A model generated the notes under the pieces. That model made no database searches and was not told where the DNA came from. It saw only the letters and a list, made by a program, of their open reading frames with translations. Positions 1 to 12,781 of a stretch of 64,000 nucleotides of DNA are shown piece after piece; within the stretch, counting starts at the first letter, position 1; each line of letters starts with the position of its first letter. This DNA is from Klebsormidium nitens (taxonomy: Eukaryota; Streptophyta; Klebsormidiophyceae; Klebsormidiales; Klebsormidiaceae), in NCBI GenBank assembly GCA_000708835.1, contig DF237154.1, positions 62,001 through 126,000 of the forward strand. Reading direction: 5' to 3'. Made by a program: the position numbers and the translations under genes.

Positions 1-2039
1 CTGCAATGACCGTGGCGCACGCGCCTCCTGAGAGACCTAAGATGCTTGCTTCTCCTCCAGCATGTGAGCGTGAGCTCCTTGCAGCACCCCAGCTTTCTCC
101 CCCATAGCAGCTTCATTATGGGGACTGAACTCAAGAAACTGACAATGCTAGATGGATTGGAGCAGCGAGAAACCGAGCTCCTGGCCGATGTAGCCTGTAG
201 TGAGAGCATTGGTCAGCTCAATCACTTGCTCCAAGAACTTTCCAAGCCGCCTTTGAACGGCGTCCATTTGAACGACTCCGGCAATACAGAGCAGCTTGTG
301 ACCATTGCTGTGCTTGGGCCACCGTTGGAATCGATGCCGATCTGCTTGCAGGGTGCACAGCAGAGCAGGTGATTCCTGGTCTGCTGATATCTTTGAGAAG
401 ACCACTGAAACTGCCTTGTGCCTTCTGCCTTGTGCCTTCTGTAATCAACTGATGATGTACCACCTCCTGCAGCCATCAGTCCACCGATGATGTGTCTCCT
501 GCTCGTGTCCAAAGCCAACTATGTCTATGCTGGTAGGAAGAGCTAAACCTGGATAGGGCTAAGTGGTCTTTCAGCGAGCCTCTACCATCGGCCATTTCAT
601 AGAGGAAGGACCTCAGGGTCTGTAGTCAAACCAAGGGCACCCTTGTTTGAGATGCTGAGGCGTCCGTTTGTGCTCAGTGATACTCAATCAAACCGCAATG
701 ACCGTCCAGGTTAATCTGTAAGGTTAGCAGGCCTGTCCGGGCTCCGCACCAATGCAGTCATGCCATTCACTTAGACAGCAAAAGCACACATCAAATCTAT
801 AGCATCTATCAAGTCTGGTCGGTTGGCGGTGCTAACTTCTCATCAACTGATGCAGAGGCAATATCCTCATGGTACTGGAGCCTTCTTGGCTGGAGAGGCG
901 GCAAGTCAACCACAACGAGGAGGGGAATCCAGTTAACACCCAGCGTCTCTTCATCAGGAGAGCAGTCTCCTTCGATGGGGGTGGTGTTGCCCTTTTAGAG
1001 GACTTTGTGCCACCACGAAAGGTCACCTATTTGGCCAAATTATCACATGTTGACAGAGTAGGTCAGTGGTCGAATGCTCTATCTCAGGTTGGCAGCTTGA
1101 ATCGTCACTAGGCTTCGATTCTCAATGTTTATTGCAACCGCAGAGGCACCATCTCCTCGCTTCCTGCTTGAATCGCTGCAGAAACAGTCCAATCTGATGT
1201 TTCATTACCTCTCTCGTCTCTAAAATGTGCAGAGTCAGACTGATTCGCAAGGACCTAGGATGATGCCACCTGAACAATGAAGAGCTTAAGAGAGATAAAA
1301 CCTGCACTTTGCCCCAGCCTCATGTGCATAATCTTCTTCTCGCAGGTTTGGAAAATGCTTATGCCAGCCTTCTGGCCCCTGGGCTTGAGTGCGCGCTTGG
1401 CCCGTGCCATGCCCTCAATAAGCTCACCTCAAATACGCTACACTGGCATTCCTTGTTAACTCGAGACAGCGAGTTGGCGAATCCCCGGAGCATTACGTTC
1501 GCCACTGCACGATGCGCAGAGGCACAAAAGGTTGCTAGTGAGACGTCTGCCCAGGGCTGCCAGAGTGCTTCTTGCACACTGCCGCTTCTGGAACCCAAAG
1601 TGGATTTGAGCCCTATCAATGTTCAACAGTATGTCAGCCCCACCGCCCTTGAGATACTGCGAGCAATAATCTCAATTCGGGTCAATCTTTGACGTCAGTT
1701 ACTTGGCGCCTCGGTTTTTATGGCCGATTTGGGCTAAGGAAGAGGCCCATATTGCTTGTGGAATCTCACAATTTGACGAATCCTTGCCTCAGGAGTTTAC
1801 ACTGCCTGTCCTGTCCCCGTCCACACCCACAGATGAATGCAACACGTTCGAAACATCACCTGCTGACAATTCTGTACTTTAGGTGCTGTTGCGTGCAAGA
1901 AACCAGTTTGAAACCAGCTTGCGACTGATTTCATCTTGTTTGTAACCACTGAGCTCAAATGAAACGGTTGCTTCCATGGTCGGTTATCCTCTCCAGCGTT
2001 TCGTTCCCAGCTCAAAAGCGTGACCTTCACCCTCGTCAG
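1..2039. other. 5' flank of the ATP-grasp gene, no firm gene
   Basis: No recognisable protein family is seen here. The first exon of the downstream ATP-grasp gene must lie in or before this stretch, because the first exon I can place (2040) opens in the middle of a codon. Two plus-strand open stretches look mildly coding and could be upstream exons: 869-1020 (ATG start, about 50 codons, no good donor) and about 1332-1690, which follows a pyrimidine-rich acceptor ending CTCGCAG. Neither gives a splice phase that I can prove. A 14-nt unit (CCTTGTGCCTTCTG) is repeated twice in tandem near 414-441. Confidence 0.4.
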
Positions 2040-5000
2040 GTCGCGGCAAATGCGGAACAGTAGTCGCCGTAGATACAGAGCAAGAGGAGGACGCGCGCCT
2101 GATCGACAACATCCAAGCTTTCTGCAAACCGCCGAGCGGTGTGCTGGTGGTCAAGAGCAGCGACGGGGCCTCGAGCAGGTAATCCTGCACCGCTTCTCAC
2201 TCCACCTTTGCAGAGCCCCACCTGCATGTGGGAAAACCCCGGACTCAGCCTATTACGGCTGTTCTTGCCGGATTGCAGGCTCTTCGATCGGCTCTTCGTT
2301 GCCAGACTGCGCTTTCTTCTAGCATCTTGAGTCGCACACGACAGCTCAGCAATGGACAAGCCTGGTCCCGGACGTCCGATTGCAGTCGTGCCTCGTTTTG
2401 GGACTCATCCGACGTCCGCGGCGTTGCCACGCATGTGCTAGGGCTGCTACGTGCCTCCGGAGACGAGGCTTTCGTGGTGGAGGAGTTTGTGTCGAGCATT
2501 CAGCCGGTCATTCCGCAACCTAACCAGGTGGGTCAGAAAAGGGGTTGACCGCACATGGTGGCTCCTTTTGATAGAGAACGTCAGCCGATGTCGAACCCAG
2601 CCCGGCCATGTTCGCAGCATTTCGTCGTGCTTGCAAAGAGTTCGATGGTCGGTTTCGACTCGAATCCCAGTCGGCCAATTAGAGACGCTGCCCGATATGA
2701 ATCGTCGACGCCCCAGTTGGCCGATGAGAGGCGCTACAGCCATACGGAATAGTCCTCAGGCGCTGGCTGTCTCAGTGACAAAGCAGATTGACACTGAAAG
2801 GACTCATGTGCTCTCAGACAAAGCCCAACACGCCTAAAGCTTTGGGGGTGCCCCAGGTGCTGAGAAACTTCACCTTCCACTCGAGACAATCATTGCTCAT
2901 CATTTTTGCCGTCTTGAATCAGCGTTCAGCTCATTGAGAAGGAAGGGGTGCAGTGGGCGAAACGCCGGAAACCGAGAATTCTCCATCCTCGTTACACGAT
3001 ATGTCTGGTGCAGATGCCGACGCCGGACTCCGCCTGGCTGGACGCCGCTTCGCGGGCCGGACTGTCTGAAGCTGTGGCGGCACTCCGAGCGGACCGGTTG
3101 GACGGCTGCTCTCCGTCGGGCCAGGTTGCGGAGGAGCGGTAGGAGCGACGTAGAGAATGCACGTGGTAAGGGTCAGGCGCGGCTTTGTAATCACGGCTTT
3201 TGTTTTTGTTCCTACCCCTGTAGCAAATGTCAAGACGCAAGAGCCTTGATCCGGCCGTTCTCGTGGCTGGTTGAATCAGAGGGCCGCCGGATCCCAGACA
3301 GGCATAGGTGTCTAAGCTGAGTGAAAAGTTTCCTTCTTGGTATCCCAACGCAACCCCTGCGAACGAAATCGGGGTTGCACCACATGAAGAGCTTAACGGA
3401 GATTCCTTTAGACAGAAAAGCTCCGCCAGAACATTATCGATCGGACCTCAGACTCCCGGTTCGGGGTACTGCTTCTTCCGACCTAGCTGCAACGTTCCTT
3501 GAGAAAGATGCTCAAGGGTTGGAAAAGGGTTCAGAGGAGTCACTTTAAGAAGCCAAAACTCGGCAAAATTGTTCAAGAACTGGCCGCCCGGCAGGGATTT
3601 GGCAGCGGGCACCGCGCGTCCTCGCGGCCGCCTTGTCCGGGGCTGAACGGAGAAAATTCGAGTTGGATTCTAAGCTCTTCACTGGGGGGGCATCGCTCGA
3701 GAAGTGGACTTCTCTTAGAAGACTTTCTAGTGTAACCTGAAAAGTTGCTAGTCAGGCCCGGCTTGTCTCTTCAACTGGTGTTGCACCCGACGCATGCTTA
3801 GCAGTCCGCTCGATCCAAGCTTGGCCCAAGCTATTATGGAAACAAACTGCACTCGGTTGGATCATATGGCCCCCCTCCAGGCTGGCCAGCGTTTGGTCGG
3901 TCAGTGGCACAGCTCCTTCCCCCAAGTCTCCCGTCGTTTTGTTGCTTTTGAAAGGCCGTAGTTTGTCTAGGCCGGCCTGTCCGATGACGTGTCTCGTTTT
4001 CCTAGAGCTCCCCGTCGAGCGGCTCGGCTTCAAAGTGCGCGCGCTGGTGGCACGTGCCCCCTGGGGCGAGCCGGAAATCGTCGCGTTACTCGCCGTGAGC
4101 GGGAGCCTCGCCCGTCCGATCCGGTTCCGAGGCAGCAGCGCCGTCGATCTCGATGCCGTGCTCCAGGCCTGGGGAGCATCCGACGCGGCCAGGGAAGACA
4201 TCCGCACTGCGGTCTCCAGCACTGCCGAGAGACTCGCGCGGGTGAGGCGCTGGTGCTCGCGCGCACGTTCTGAGTTTTGGGCTCACTGCAGTAACTGAGA
4301 AGGTCGGCTGCTCTGCCGAGACTTCGTGTCTCTTCCATGGAGCCTCGGAACCTGCGCCGTCGTTCGGACCGCTGCGCTGTCGTTTGGACGCCTGCAAACT
4401 GTGGTGTGGACCTCTGCCCTGTTGAATTGGACTCTGCACTCTTATTCTGGACCTCCGGACTGTCTCATAGACCTCTGCGCTGTCTTTCCTGCTCGCATCC
4501 TGCGGTCATTCTGACATCGGCCATGCTCCATTGTGCAGTTGATCCTGGACTCCGAGACGTCGCTGAAGGACGTCCAAAAGGGAGGCGCTGGCTGCCAGAC
4601 GGACTTCCTCGGCGTCGACATGCTCGTCGCCCCTGCGGCGGCCGCCCACCAGGCCGTCCGTGTATTTGTTATCAAGGTGCGTGTCCCACTTTCTTCAAGC
4701 TGGTCCCATACTACTTGCAACAGGGGTAGACGACACTGTTTCAAAGGAGTCGAATCCGGACAGCCGCAATACAGCAATAACGGCCATCTAAACACCTCGA
4801 CTCGGAAAGTCGGATCGGAAAGGTCTGACCGACGAACCAGAACGTCAAGAAGTTTCGATTGCGATGTTACGCAGGCGGGTACTGGCGTTTGCGCTCCGTC
4901 AAGATACTTACCAGTTCCACCATACTCAGAAAGAGAGTGACCCAGAATCTGGCTGAGGGGTTTGCCCGGGTTCGCAGTTTGGTAATTGCCGGATGAGGTC

Positions 5001-8000
5001 TTCTACCAGTACTCAGCACTTCGTGCGGAGCTCAGCTTAGATTTGAGTGACCCCGTTTGGGAGGAGGGTCGCCGTGATCAGCTGCGAGGTCGAGTTGGTG
5101 GGAAAGTTACATGTATGTATCGCTTTTATGCAGAAAGGATGCTCGTAGGCCGTTTATCAGACTCGGAAGCTCGTGTGGCAATTAGACCGCGCCTGAAAGG
5201 AATAAAACGGGGTGTATTTTTGTGCTTGTCTCTTGTCGCCTGGCCTTGATGAGACCCTAACTCTTGTAATGCGATCCATCTATCAATAACGACTTCACTT
5301 GTGAGATTTAGATCTGCACAAGATGCGAAGCTGGCCGGAGGCGAGACTTTGCTGATTGATACAGCTGCTCTGAATCTCTCTAGATTTTACAGTTCGTCAT
5401 GCTCTTAACAGGTCCTGCCGGACTGGAGATGCTGCCGGAACCTGCTGACACCATCCGTGTCACTCTCCAAGAGCGCCAGTCTTTGGGTTGCCAACATGGT
5501 GTCAAGGTCTCAGGATTGCCTCTTGAGAGGAAAGAGGATTCTCATCTTGGGAGCAGGTAAAATGACCTTCGCACCTCAACACGGCAGACCTTCCCGAAAT
5601 CAGTTGCAAAACGGGTCTCATCGGGTTCCGACCTGCTTCAAGGTCGTTGTTGACGGTGGGGTCTGAGCAGGGAACCGCAGCTTCCCCTTTCAATACCCTC
5701 GTAAAGCTGACGTAGTCGATTGGATGTCTTAGACGAATCTTTGATACGCGCCTTCACATCGTAGTAACTTGGGGTGTTTGCTTGCCTTCCCTCTTCCATC
5801 CGAAATGCAACTTTCATTTGCCTTCTCTCTCTTCTGTCCTTAGATCCGTCTTCTCTCCTACATCCAGAGCGCGTTGTTGTTTGCCTTCTTTCTTACAGTC
5901 GGAAGGCGTTCCTATTTGCCAATTACCTTGTCATAAATTTTTCGTTTCCCCTCCCCCAGGTGGCTACACAAAGCGTTTCATCTGGGAGCACACGCGCAAA
6001 CTAGGTTTGCGGGTCGTCCTCGCCCACGAAGACGCAAGTCACTTTGCGCGCGAGCTGGTGGAGACGTTCATCGTCGTCCCTGGCATGGAGTTCCATTCCC
6101 CCGAGCTCGACCGGCAGCATGCCGCCAGAATCGTGGAGGCCCTCGAGGTGAGCATCGCGTATGCGCCGGCGCTTCATAAGCCTACGATTGGCTGGACTGC
6201 TTTGTTCCCTGGGAAACAGTCCACTCTCGTTTGTTTCTCTCGTAGGTCCAACGGGTAGTGATAACTAGCGATCCTAGATGGTTGGACGAGACGGTTTGCC
6301 CGTAATTGTGGTGGCAATCCCTTTGCGGTGTCAGCTAGGCTTGATAAGAAGGCAATATTAGTGATTCACACAGAAAGGCGGCGAGCAGCCTTTGCTTCAC
6401 CGCAAGACCAGGGTTCTTTATGGCCCTGGTTGACATGAAAAGAGTGGGTTCCCGGGTTTCGGTTTTCTTAACAAAATCGCGACCGCACAACGGTCGGCTC
6501 CTAAGGTCGCACTGTTATAGGCGACCTCAGGGCTTCGATGCGCTCATGAAGCCGCCGAAGTGGTTAAGATAGTAAAAAGCCGGAAACCCAGATGCCAGTA
6601 CGAGACCAGGGACATCCAGGATCAGCGTCCTCAGTCTCCATGTAGTACAAGGGAACACCTGATCGGGGCGTTTGATTGATGCCAATCTCTGAGAAGTTGC
6701 GAGTCGTGCCCTCTCGTCGTGTAGTGCTTTTCCCCAGGTAGTGATCGTCCAGATTGAGCAGTGTAACGTCCAGATTGGTGCGCCCCCCTGCAGTTGCTGC
6801 ACACGTGCAACCCGCGCCTCGAGTGCTCTTCAGGCGGATCGCAGAAGTTCACGACTGTTGGCCAGAATCGTGTCGCAGCCACCCCATCTTCAATATAACA
6901 ACTCCAGTGTGCAAGACTCAGCCATTGGCAGCCCGATTGCAGTAGGAAACGTTCTCGCACCGGGTCTGGCCACACCGGACAATACTTTTCTCAACGATAG
7001 ATCTGGAGCGTCTATCTTTCAGACTAGACGTTAGCGACACGATTTCCTGCTGTTCCCCAGCGAGTCCAAGCCCCTACACTCCGCCTGTCTTCTGCAGGAA
7101 AGGCGGCTCACAGTCGACGGCTGCTTGACGGTTTGGGAGGAGCACGGGCCTCTGGCCGGCCTGGTCAACAACCTCCTTGGGACACGTGGCAACTCGTACG
7201 AGGCCCAAGCCCTGGCCAAGTCGAAGTTTCGGACGCTGGAAGCCCTGATGCGCGCGACCGGGGAGCGTCCGTACGGACCGCCGACGAGTGCGTTCGCGTC
7301 CAAGGTGCAAGGCTCAAGCTGCTTGCTTCCAAGGGTTCCGTTGGGGCTCCGGTGGTCGGAACGAATGGAGATCCAGCTGGAGTGGCTAAAGAATCAGGAG
7401 CTCAAGAGCCGGTGTGAAATGTCTGCGTCACCGAGTCACCTTTGAACCCCGGGCCGGATTTCTGTGGATCACGTCCGGTCCAGCCCCCAGGTCTACGCCA
7501 TTTGAGGTCACAGGAATGTTTGAAGCCAGCAAAACCATTCAAGACAGCGGGTTGTTGGAGCCAGCTGAGTGTTTCAATGTGGCATAATATTCGAAGCCAG
7601 CGGAGTACGACTGACACTAGCAAAGTAGGACTTTGCCCGCTTCGAACGGCGACCCGGTTCGGCCCTTTGCCTTGCAAGGGCACTCGATGCCAGTGCTTGT
7701 GTCAGAATCGCACTATTTTAGCACACATAGAACCCAACGAGTTGCGCGCTCGCTTCGAGGATTTGCTTGGGTGCCTGCACGCAGTCCTCCCTCTCGACTC
7801 TTGACGCGAGGCAGGTCCATACAATCTGCATAGAGTGTTCCCTATTTTAGGCGGACCGCAGAAGAATGCGATGGCCGAAAACGCAGCGCAACCGTCCGAT
7901 TTCGTGACATAAGGACTCCGGTCTGCAAGGTTTAGTCAGGGAGTCGTCAACTTTGACAGAACTAATTCCGATACTATGGGTCAGACAAACCGTGTCTGAC

Positions 8001-11000
8001 CAAGCACAAACGAAAGATCTGGAGCGTTCATTTTTCAACGTCAACATCTGGACGGCAGCGCTGCAATTCTTGGTCGTCCCCCAGCCATTTTCTCGTTTTT
8101 GCGGTCCGCCTGATTTTCACCGTCTGCACGGTTTTTGCTCGGGGCAGATCTACCGGCTACCGGACGAAGCGGCTCTGGTCCGCGCCTGGGAGGACCTGGA
8201 AGGGCGACCCGCGATGCTGAAGCCCGAGCATGGGTCCGCCTCCACCGGGGTGTACCTAGCCAAGACCTTGGAGGAGGCGCGGGCGAAGTACAAGGAGATT
8301 CCCCTTTCATTAACGGGCTCGCCAATAGGTCGAGCCTTTGGGTAAGTGGCGAGAACCTTCCGATGGCCACGTGTGCAAGAATTGCTGCTGACGATTCTAT
8401 GGGAGTCGTGCGGGACGGGCCTTGCATGATGGCTCTACGACGACGATCTCTTACGGGTCGAATAGTGGTAACTCCCTTGTCGATCGCCGTTTGTGGGAAC
8501 CAGTTTTGCAAGTTCTGCTCCCAGTAAACACTATCTAGACTATCCCATATGTGTTTTGATAAGATCCATAATCCTGTTATTGTTAACCCGATCCGTAAAC
8601 CCAACGAAAACGCCCTACACAACCGTACCACCCGAAATCCGAGCAAATCCTACCCGTTCACCGGGTGCACAGGGAGCCTTGGATTCATACATTGGGCCGA
8701 ATCGGAGCAATTCGCTCCGGAAAAAATGGCAAATAAACTGGAGGTATGCCCCAGTTCAAGGCCGGTTCATGCAGAAAAGAAACCGTTACAGAAGAAATGG
8801 CTCCGATTTGTGAGAACCGGTTCCTATCCTTCAGAAAGCAGCCATGAACCGGGGCATCGTTCCGGTTCATCCGCCACTATTCCGGAGCGAGATACTCCGC
8901 TTAGGCCCCGGTCTGGATCCTCTTTGAAACCAACGCGCCCTTTGGTTTCGAACTTCACACGAAAGAGGCTCTAGATGAGTCAAGAAAGGTGCCTGAGTCA
9001 ATCTTGAAGCGGACCAACAGTCGATGCAACAGTGTAATTCCAACCGTGTCAGCCCTTCTGAGCAGCTTTGCGATCCGCTTCTTCCCAGGTACACCGCCAG
9101 CTGTACAAAACGGCTCTTGGCACTTTGGGACCGATTTCAGTCGTATCTGACACAGTTGCCGCCGTGACCATTCCCTTGCAGAAGCGTCCGCCTCGTTATT
9201 TGCAGGTGTGACCTACTGCTGATGGAGTACATCGAGGGGCCCTCCCATGAGGTTGGCATCATCATGTTCGATGGCCAGCTGGTCGCCGCCCTCTTATACG
9301 ACGTCGGGCCTTGCCGGAAGCCTTACTTCAACGAGACATCCGCAGCCTGCCCGAGCGGATTGCAGGAGTGAGCCTCGGGCTGCCTTCAAGCGTTGAGCCG
9401 CTTTTGTCCACCTGCGTGGTTCGGATGTTGCCGGAAGAAGCACGGAGGTCTTGGAAAATGTGTAGACAAGCCTTCTCACACTGCGCTCACATGGTCGATT
9501 CGCCGGAAGGAAATGTTGCTTTGCTTGAGAAGCTACGGTCCTTGGAAAAGGGCTTTCGTGGGCTTTCGTGTGCGTTTCGCAAACGACCAGAGCTCCCGCG
9601 CGTTTGCAGCCCATGCCCCCCCTCCTCTTACAGCGGTGCTCGGGAGCGACTCCTTGTGCCTGTGAACCGTGTGAGTAGTCTGGATTATACGTTGAGTAGC
9701 GGCTATTTGAGTTACGTCATGCCCGGGGGGGGGGTGGGTTTGGTTTTGGGGTTTAGAGTCGGTACGGATGGAGAGCATGTTAAGTCTGGCTTTAGATTTT
9801 TATTTTGTTTGCGCCCGCGGTACTGATCTAACTCAACATAGACCTAACTCAAGATAAAACTGAGACAAATTTAACCGTGCTCACCGTTCCTCCCCTTCCG
9901 CAGTGGCGTTCAGGAGTCGCTCCGCCAGGCTGCCGCCCGGATTTGTCGGGCTCTCGGCTTGAACCACGGTGTCTTCAGCGTGGAGCTGAAATCCACTCGA
10001 ACGGGGTTGAAGCTGATCGAGGTTAACGGGAGGCAAGGGGGCTATTACATCCAGGTGAGGGCAAGCCACCTTGCTCGCCAAGTGTGGGTGATAACGCTGG
10101 TTCAGAAATTACAAGAGCCAGGAATAATAAGCTCCTAATCAGCACTTCAAACCTAACCCAACAATTCACCTGCTCCACACCCATATTCACCTAACCCCCA
10201 AGCTAAAAATACCCGTCCCAGGCTGGCAGGCTTTTATTTTTGCCCCTTATTATTCTGATTTTGACCTTCATGCGCACGTGGGCGGCGGACTCTGGTTGAG
10301 GGTGCGTGGGCGTTTTCGAGATGGCACCCATCGCCGCGTTTGCCGTCGCTTTCAAAGCAGCGCAACATGCTCGCACGCAGCATGGCTGTGAATGCTGGAC
10401 ATTGTAGCAACATTTCGTTTCGTTGAGATACTGATTTCCCGAGCACCTTTAGCCCACCCTTAAACCTGATAAGGACGTTAACCGCAGTCCTCTTCACTGT
10501 AGTCCCCCCCAATGTAACCCCACCCGTTCCCTCGAGGTTTATCCCGATACAAAACGTCGTTGATGAACCTCGGACTTGCCAAAGTGATTGTTGTTGCCGC
10601 GCTGCGGGTCTTTAGCCCAACTATCCTCGGCTGAAGTCGCTCTGTGCTTTCTGTGCGGGGGCGGGCCAAACGACTCTCGGCTCCGACGAACCACGTGAAT
10701 CATAAGTCTTATGCTCTGGCACGTAGGTTGTGAACGCGATTCTAAATCCCAGACTGCCGCTGCTCGCCCGGCAAAAAGAAGTAAGGTAAAAGGAAGCGCA
10801 TTCGGCCCGTGAATGCGCTTCCAAAGTAAGAATTTTTCCGCACCCGGCAAACCCCTAGCATCGATCTCGAAACAAGATGATTAGATCCTACTCGATTGCA
10901 GGATTGGATGCGGCGCGTCTACGGGGTTGACCTGTTGAAAGCGAACATGCTGACGGCGTTTGGCATCAGGCCGCACATTCACACTCTCCCGCAGCCGCGT

Positions 11001-11772
11001 ACACACCTAGTGGGCAGAATGATCTATTCAGGGCTACACGGAGTAAGCCCCGCCATTCCAGCACTCCTTTTTTTCTTCTCCTTCGAATGCCGTTTGAGTG
11101 TGCCTCCAAAAAGTTTGCAGAACAAGGGAAGAAACTCCTCGTACGACCAGTCTTTTCACCGCGCTCACTTGTCCGACCTTCTTTCAAAGAAAGACCAGGG
11201 AAAGACCACAAAACCACAAAACAGCGTCTCTCAATACGCGAAGTCTTATCAATCGTGTTTTTCTGTACCCATTTGAGATTCGCATGCGTGGGGATTTAGA
11301 CAGCCCGTCTTATCGTCTTTGTTAGGCGGTTGACGTTTCAATCGGGGACATTCTGATCGCCAATCGGAACCGGTCACTTCGAGTTGAAAACGGCCGCCTG
11401 ACCCCCGAACCGATATGGGGCCTGCGATCTTGCAAGTCCGTGATCCGAGCTTTGTGCGAAGGCCTCTCCCGCCGCTTTTCACCCCCGCTTGCAACAGTAT
11501 CTGTTGATCTTGTTTGTGCGCAGGCCGCGTTTGGAAATGGCAGCTGCTCTGTAGAGCTATTGACGCGGCTGCATCGAGAAGGTGTTGCCGATCTGTTCCA
11601 ACAAGACCCCGACCTAGTCCCGTCCGAGGAGTTCGAAGAGCCGTTTGCAAACATTGCGGTTCCGGGGGCGACAAGGGCGGCCGCAAAAGCCCACATGGAG
11701 GCGCTCTGGAGGATGCTCGGCTTTGAGGCACTCGACTCAAAACCGTGCCCTTACTATCTATCATTATTCTAA
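2040..11772 (+). CDS. Carnosine-synthase-like ATP-grasp ligase (5' end missing)
   Basis: Likely an ATP-dependent ligase that activates a carboxylate as an acyl phosphate and couples it to an amine, in the CARNS1/ATPGD1 family; the true substrate is unknown. Phase-consistent exons: 2040-2178, 2386-2527, 3014-3124, 4008-4241, 4539-4676, 5412-5556, 5960-6147, 7098-7304, 8148-8341, 9206-9367, 9904-10054, 10902-11042, 11326-11772 (TAA). They read as one frame of about 799 codons, close to the size of animal CARNS1. The N-terminal third resembles a degenerate ATP-grasp half. Exon 6 carries a Rossmann-type ILILGAGG, the pre-ATP-grasp fold. Exon 9 holds the nucleotide-binding LKPEHGSASTG. Exon 10 has LLMEYIEGPSHEVG. 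Exon 11 has LIEVNGRQGG, with the Glu and Asn expected to bind Mg2+. The borders at 3124 (donor GTTGCG) and 4008 are the weakest; the start codon was not found. Other ATP-grasp ligases are possible, but motif order and length favour this family. Confidence 0.8.
8713..8893. repeat. Imperfect fold-back element in an intron of the ATP-grasp gene
   Basis: The segment is nearly its own reverse complement. CGCTCCGGAA near 8713 is mirrored near 8886, TGCCCC followed by GTTCA near 8744 is mirrored near 8860, and GGTTC words recur in both arms. The arms are diverged and roughly 75 nt long around a short centre near 8800. The shape is that of an old MITE-like element. It lies in the intron 8342-9205 and should be spliced out. 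Confidence 0.5.
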
Positions 11773-12372
11773 GCCTATGCAATGGATGGTGGAGACGATT
11801 CGTTGCGGAGTCATAAGCACTGTGCTACTCGTGCTCTCTTATTGCCTCGAGAAGCGGAGGCTTCTAAGCTATAGCTGTATGTTCAACGTTGACAATCTTT
11901 GATCTGCATTCGTGGCAATCGATTGACGAGTAGGGTGTTTGCTAAGAAATTGCGTGTCTGAACTGCAGATGAATGCGGATATAGGCTCAGGTGGAAACGG
12001 AACATGAATCCCCTTGAACTTTCGAGACAGCCAATGTATAGTATGAGTCTACTCGCTCCTGAATCAGTTGATGTTGCAGGGGCACGTTGATACTGTAAGG
12101 CATATACTGTCACGCTACGTTCCGGCATGTCGCTGGGTCACTGTGTTGCACGATGATGCAATTACTATACCAAATAATGCATGGCCCCAGATACCCTCCT
12201 CCAGACTATTGTCAGCTGGACAATCGCATCTGTTGTGCCTATTGCATTTATGAGTCAACTAGAACCAACTAGCTAATAAGCGCCCTGATGCATCGGCGCT
12301 TCAGGCTGGCATATCAGCACGCGCGTTAAAAATCGATTAATCATGCATGTTAAATGCTCATTAGGTGGATGC

Positions 12373-12433
12373 AAGACCGGTCGATCGACGGTCTTTTCAA
12401 TGAAAATGGCCTCCCTAACCGGGAGGCCTTTTC
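12373..12433 (+). terminator. Two tandem hairpins followed by T runs (intrinsic-terminator-like)
   Basis: The first hairpin has arms at 12373-12379 (AAGACCG) and 12389-12395 (CGGTCTT) and runs into TTTT. The second has a perfect 8-bp stem at 12408-12415 and 12421-12428 (GGCCTCCC / GGGAGGCC) with a 5-nt loop, AAAA before it and TTTT after it. This is the textbook form of a bacterial, plastid or phage rho-independent terminator and is out of place in a nuclear intergenic region. A third, longer inverted repeat, less perfect and without a T run, follows at 12549-12600. Function is inferred from shape only. Confidence 0.5.
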
Positions 12434-12781
12434 GGGGTGAAGACGGGGTTTAAAGTTGTTCGGGGTGTCGGGGTTCCGGTTTAGTTTTTGGTTTGGGCAT
12501 GATGGACTTGCCGAGGTTTGTACACGGTGGATGGGCACGGTATACGCCTACCGGGCGAGTCGGCTAAGGTGGCTTGGAGCTTAGGCCGACCCGCCGGGTA
12601 CAATGAGATCATCGCCCGGGGAACCTTTTAAGTGTTTACGTTTAGGGTGGATAGAATTGGGGTTGGACTTGACGAGTCAACCCAGTCAAGGCCACGTGGT
12701 AAAAACGGTAAGGGTTTAGCCAATAGGATCGCGAATAAAAAGCCTTACCGCGAAAACGTCATGTCAATAAGGGAGGCAATA

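Noticed and set aside
3125-3142. Donor GTAGGA at 3139 for the third ATP-grasp exon
   Set aside because: It leaves phase 2 and would throw the next exon into the wrong frame; ending at 3124 and entering at 4008 keeps the frame, though the GTTGCG donor is weak.
8041-8646. 201-codon minus-strand open frame
   Set aside because: Antisense to the ATP-grasp exon 8148-8341 and extending into introns.
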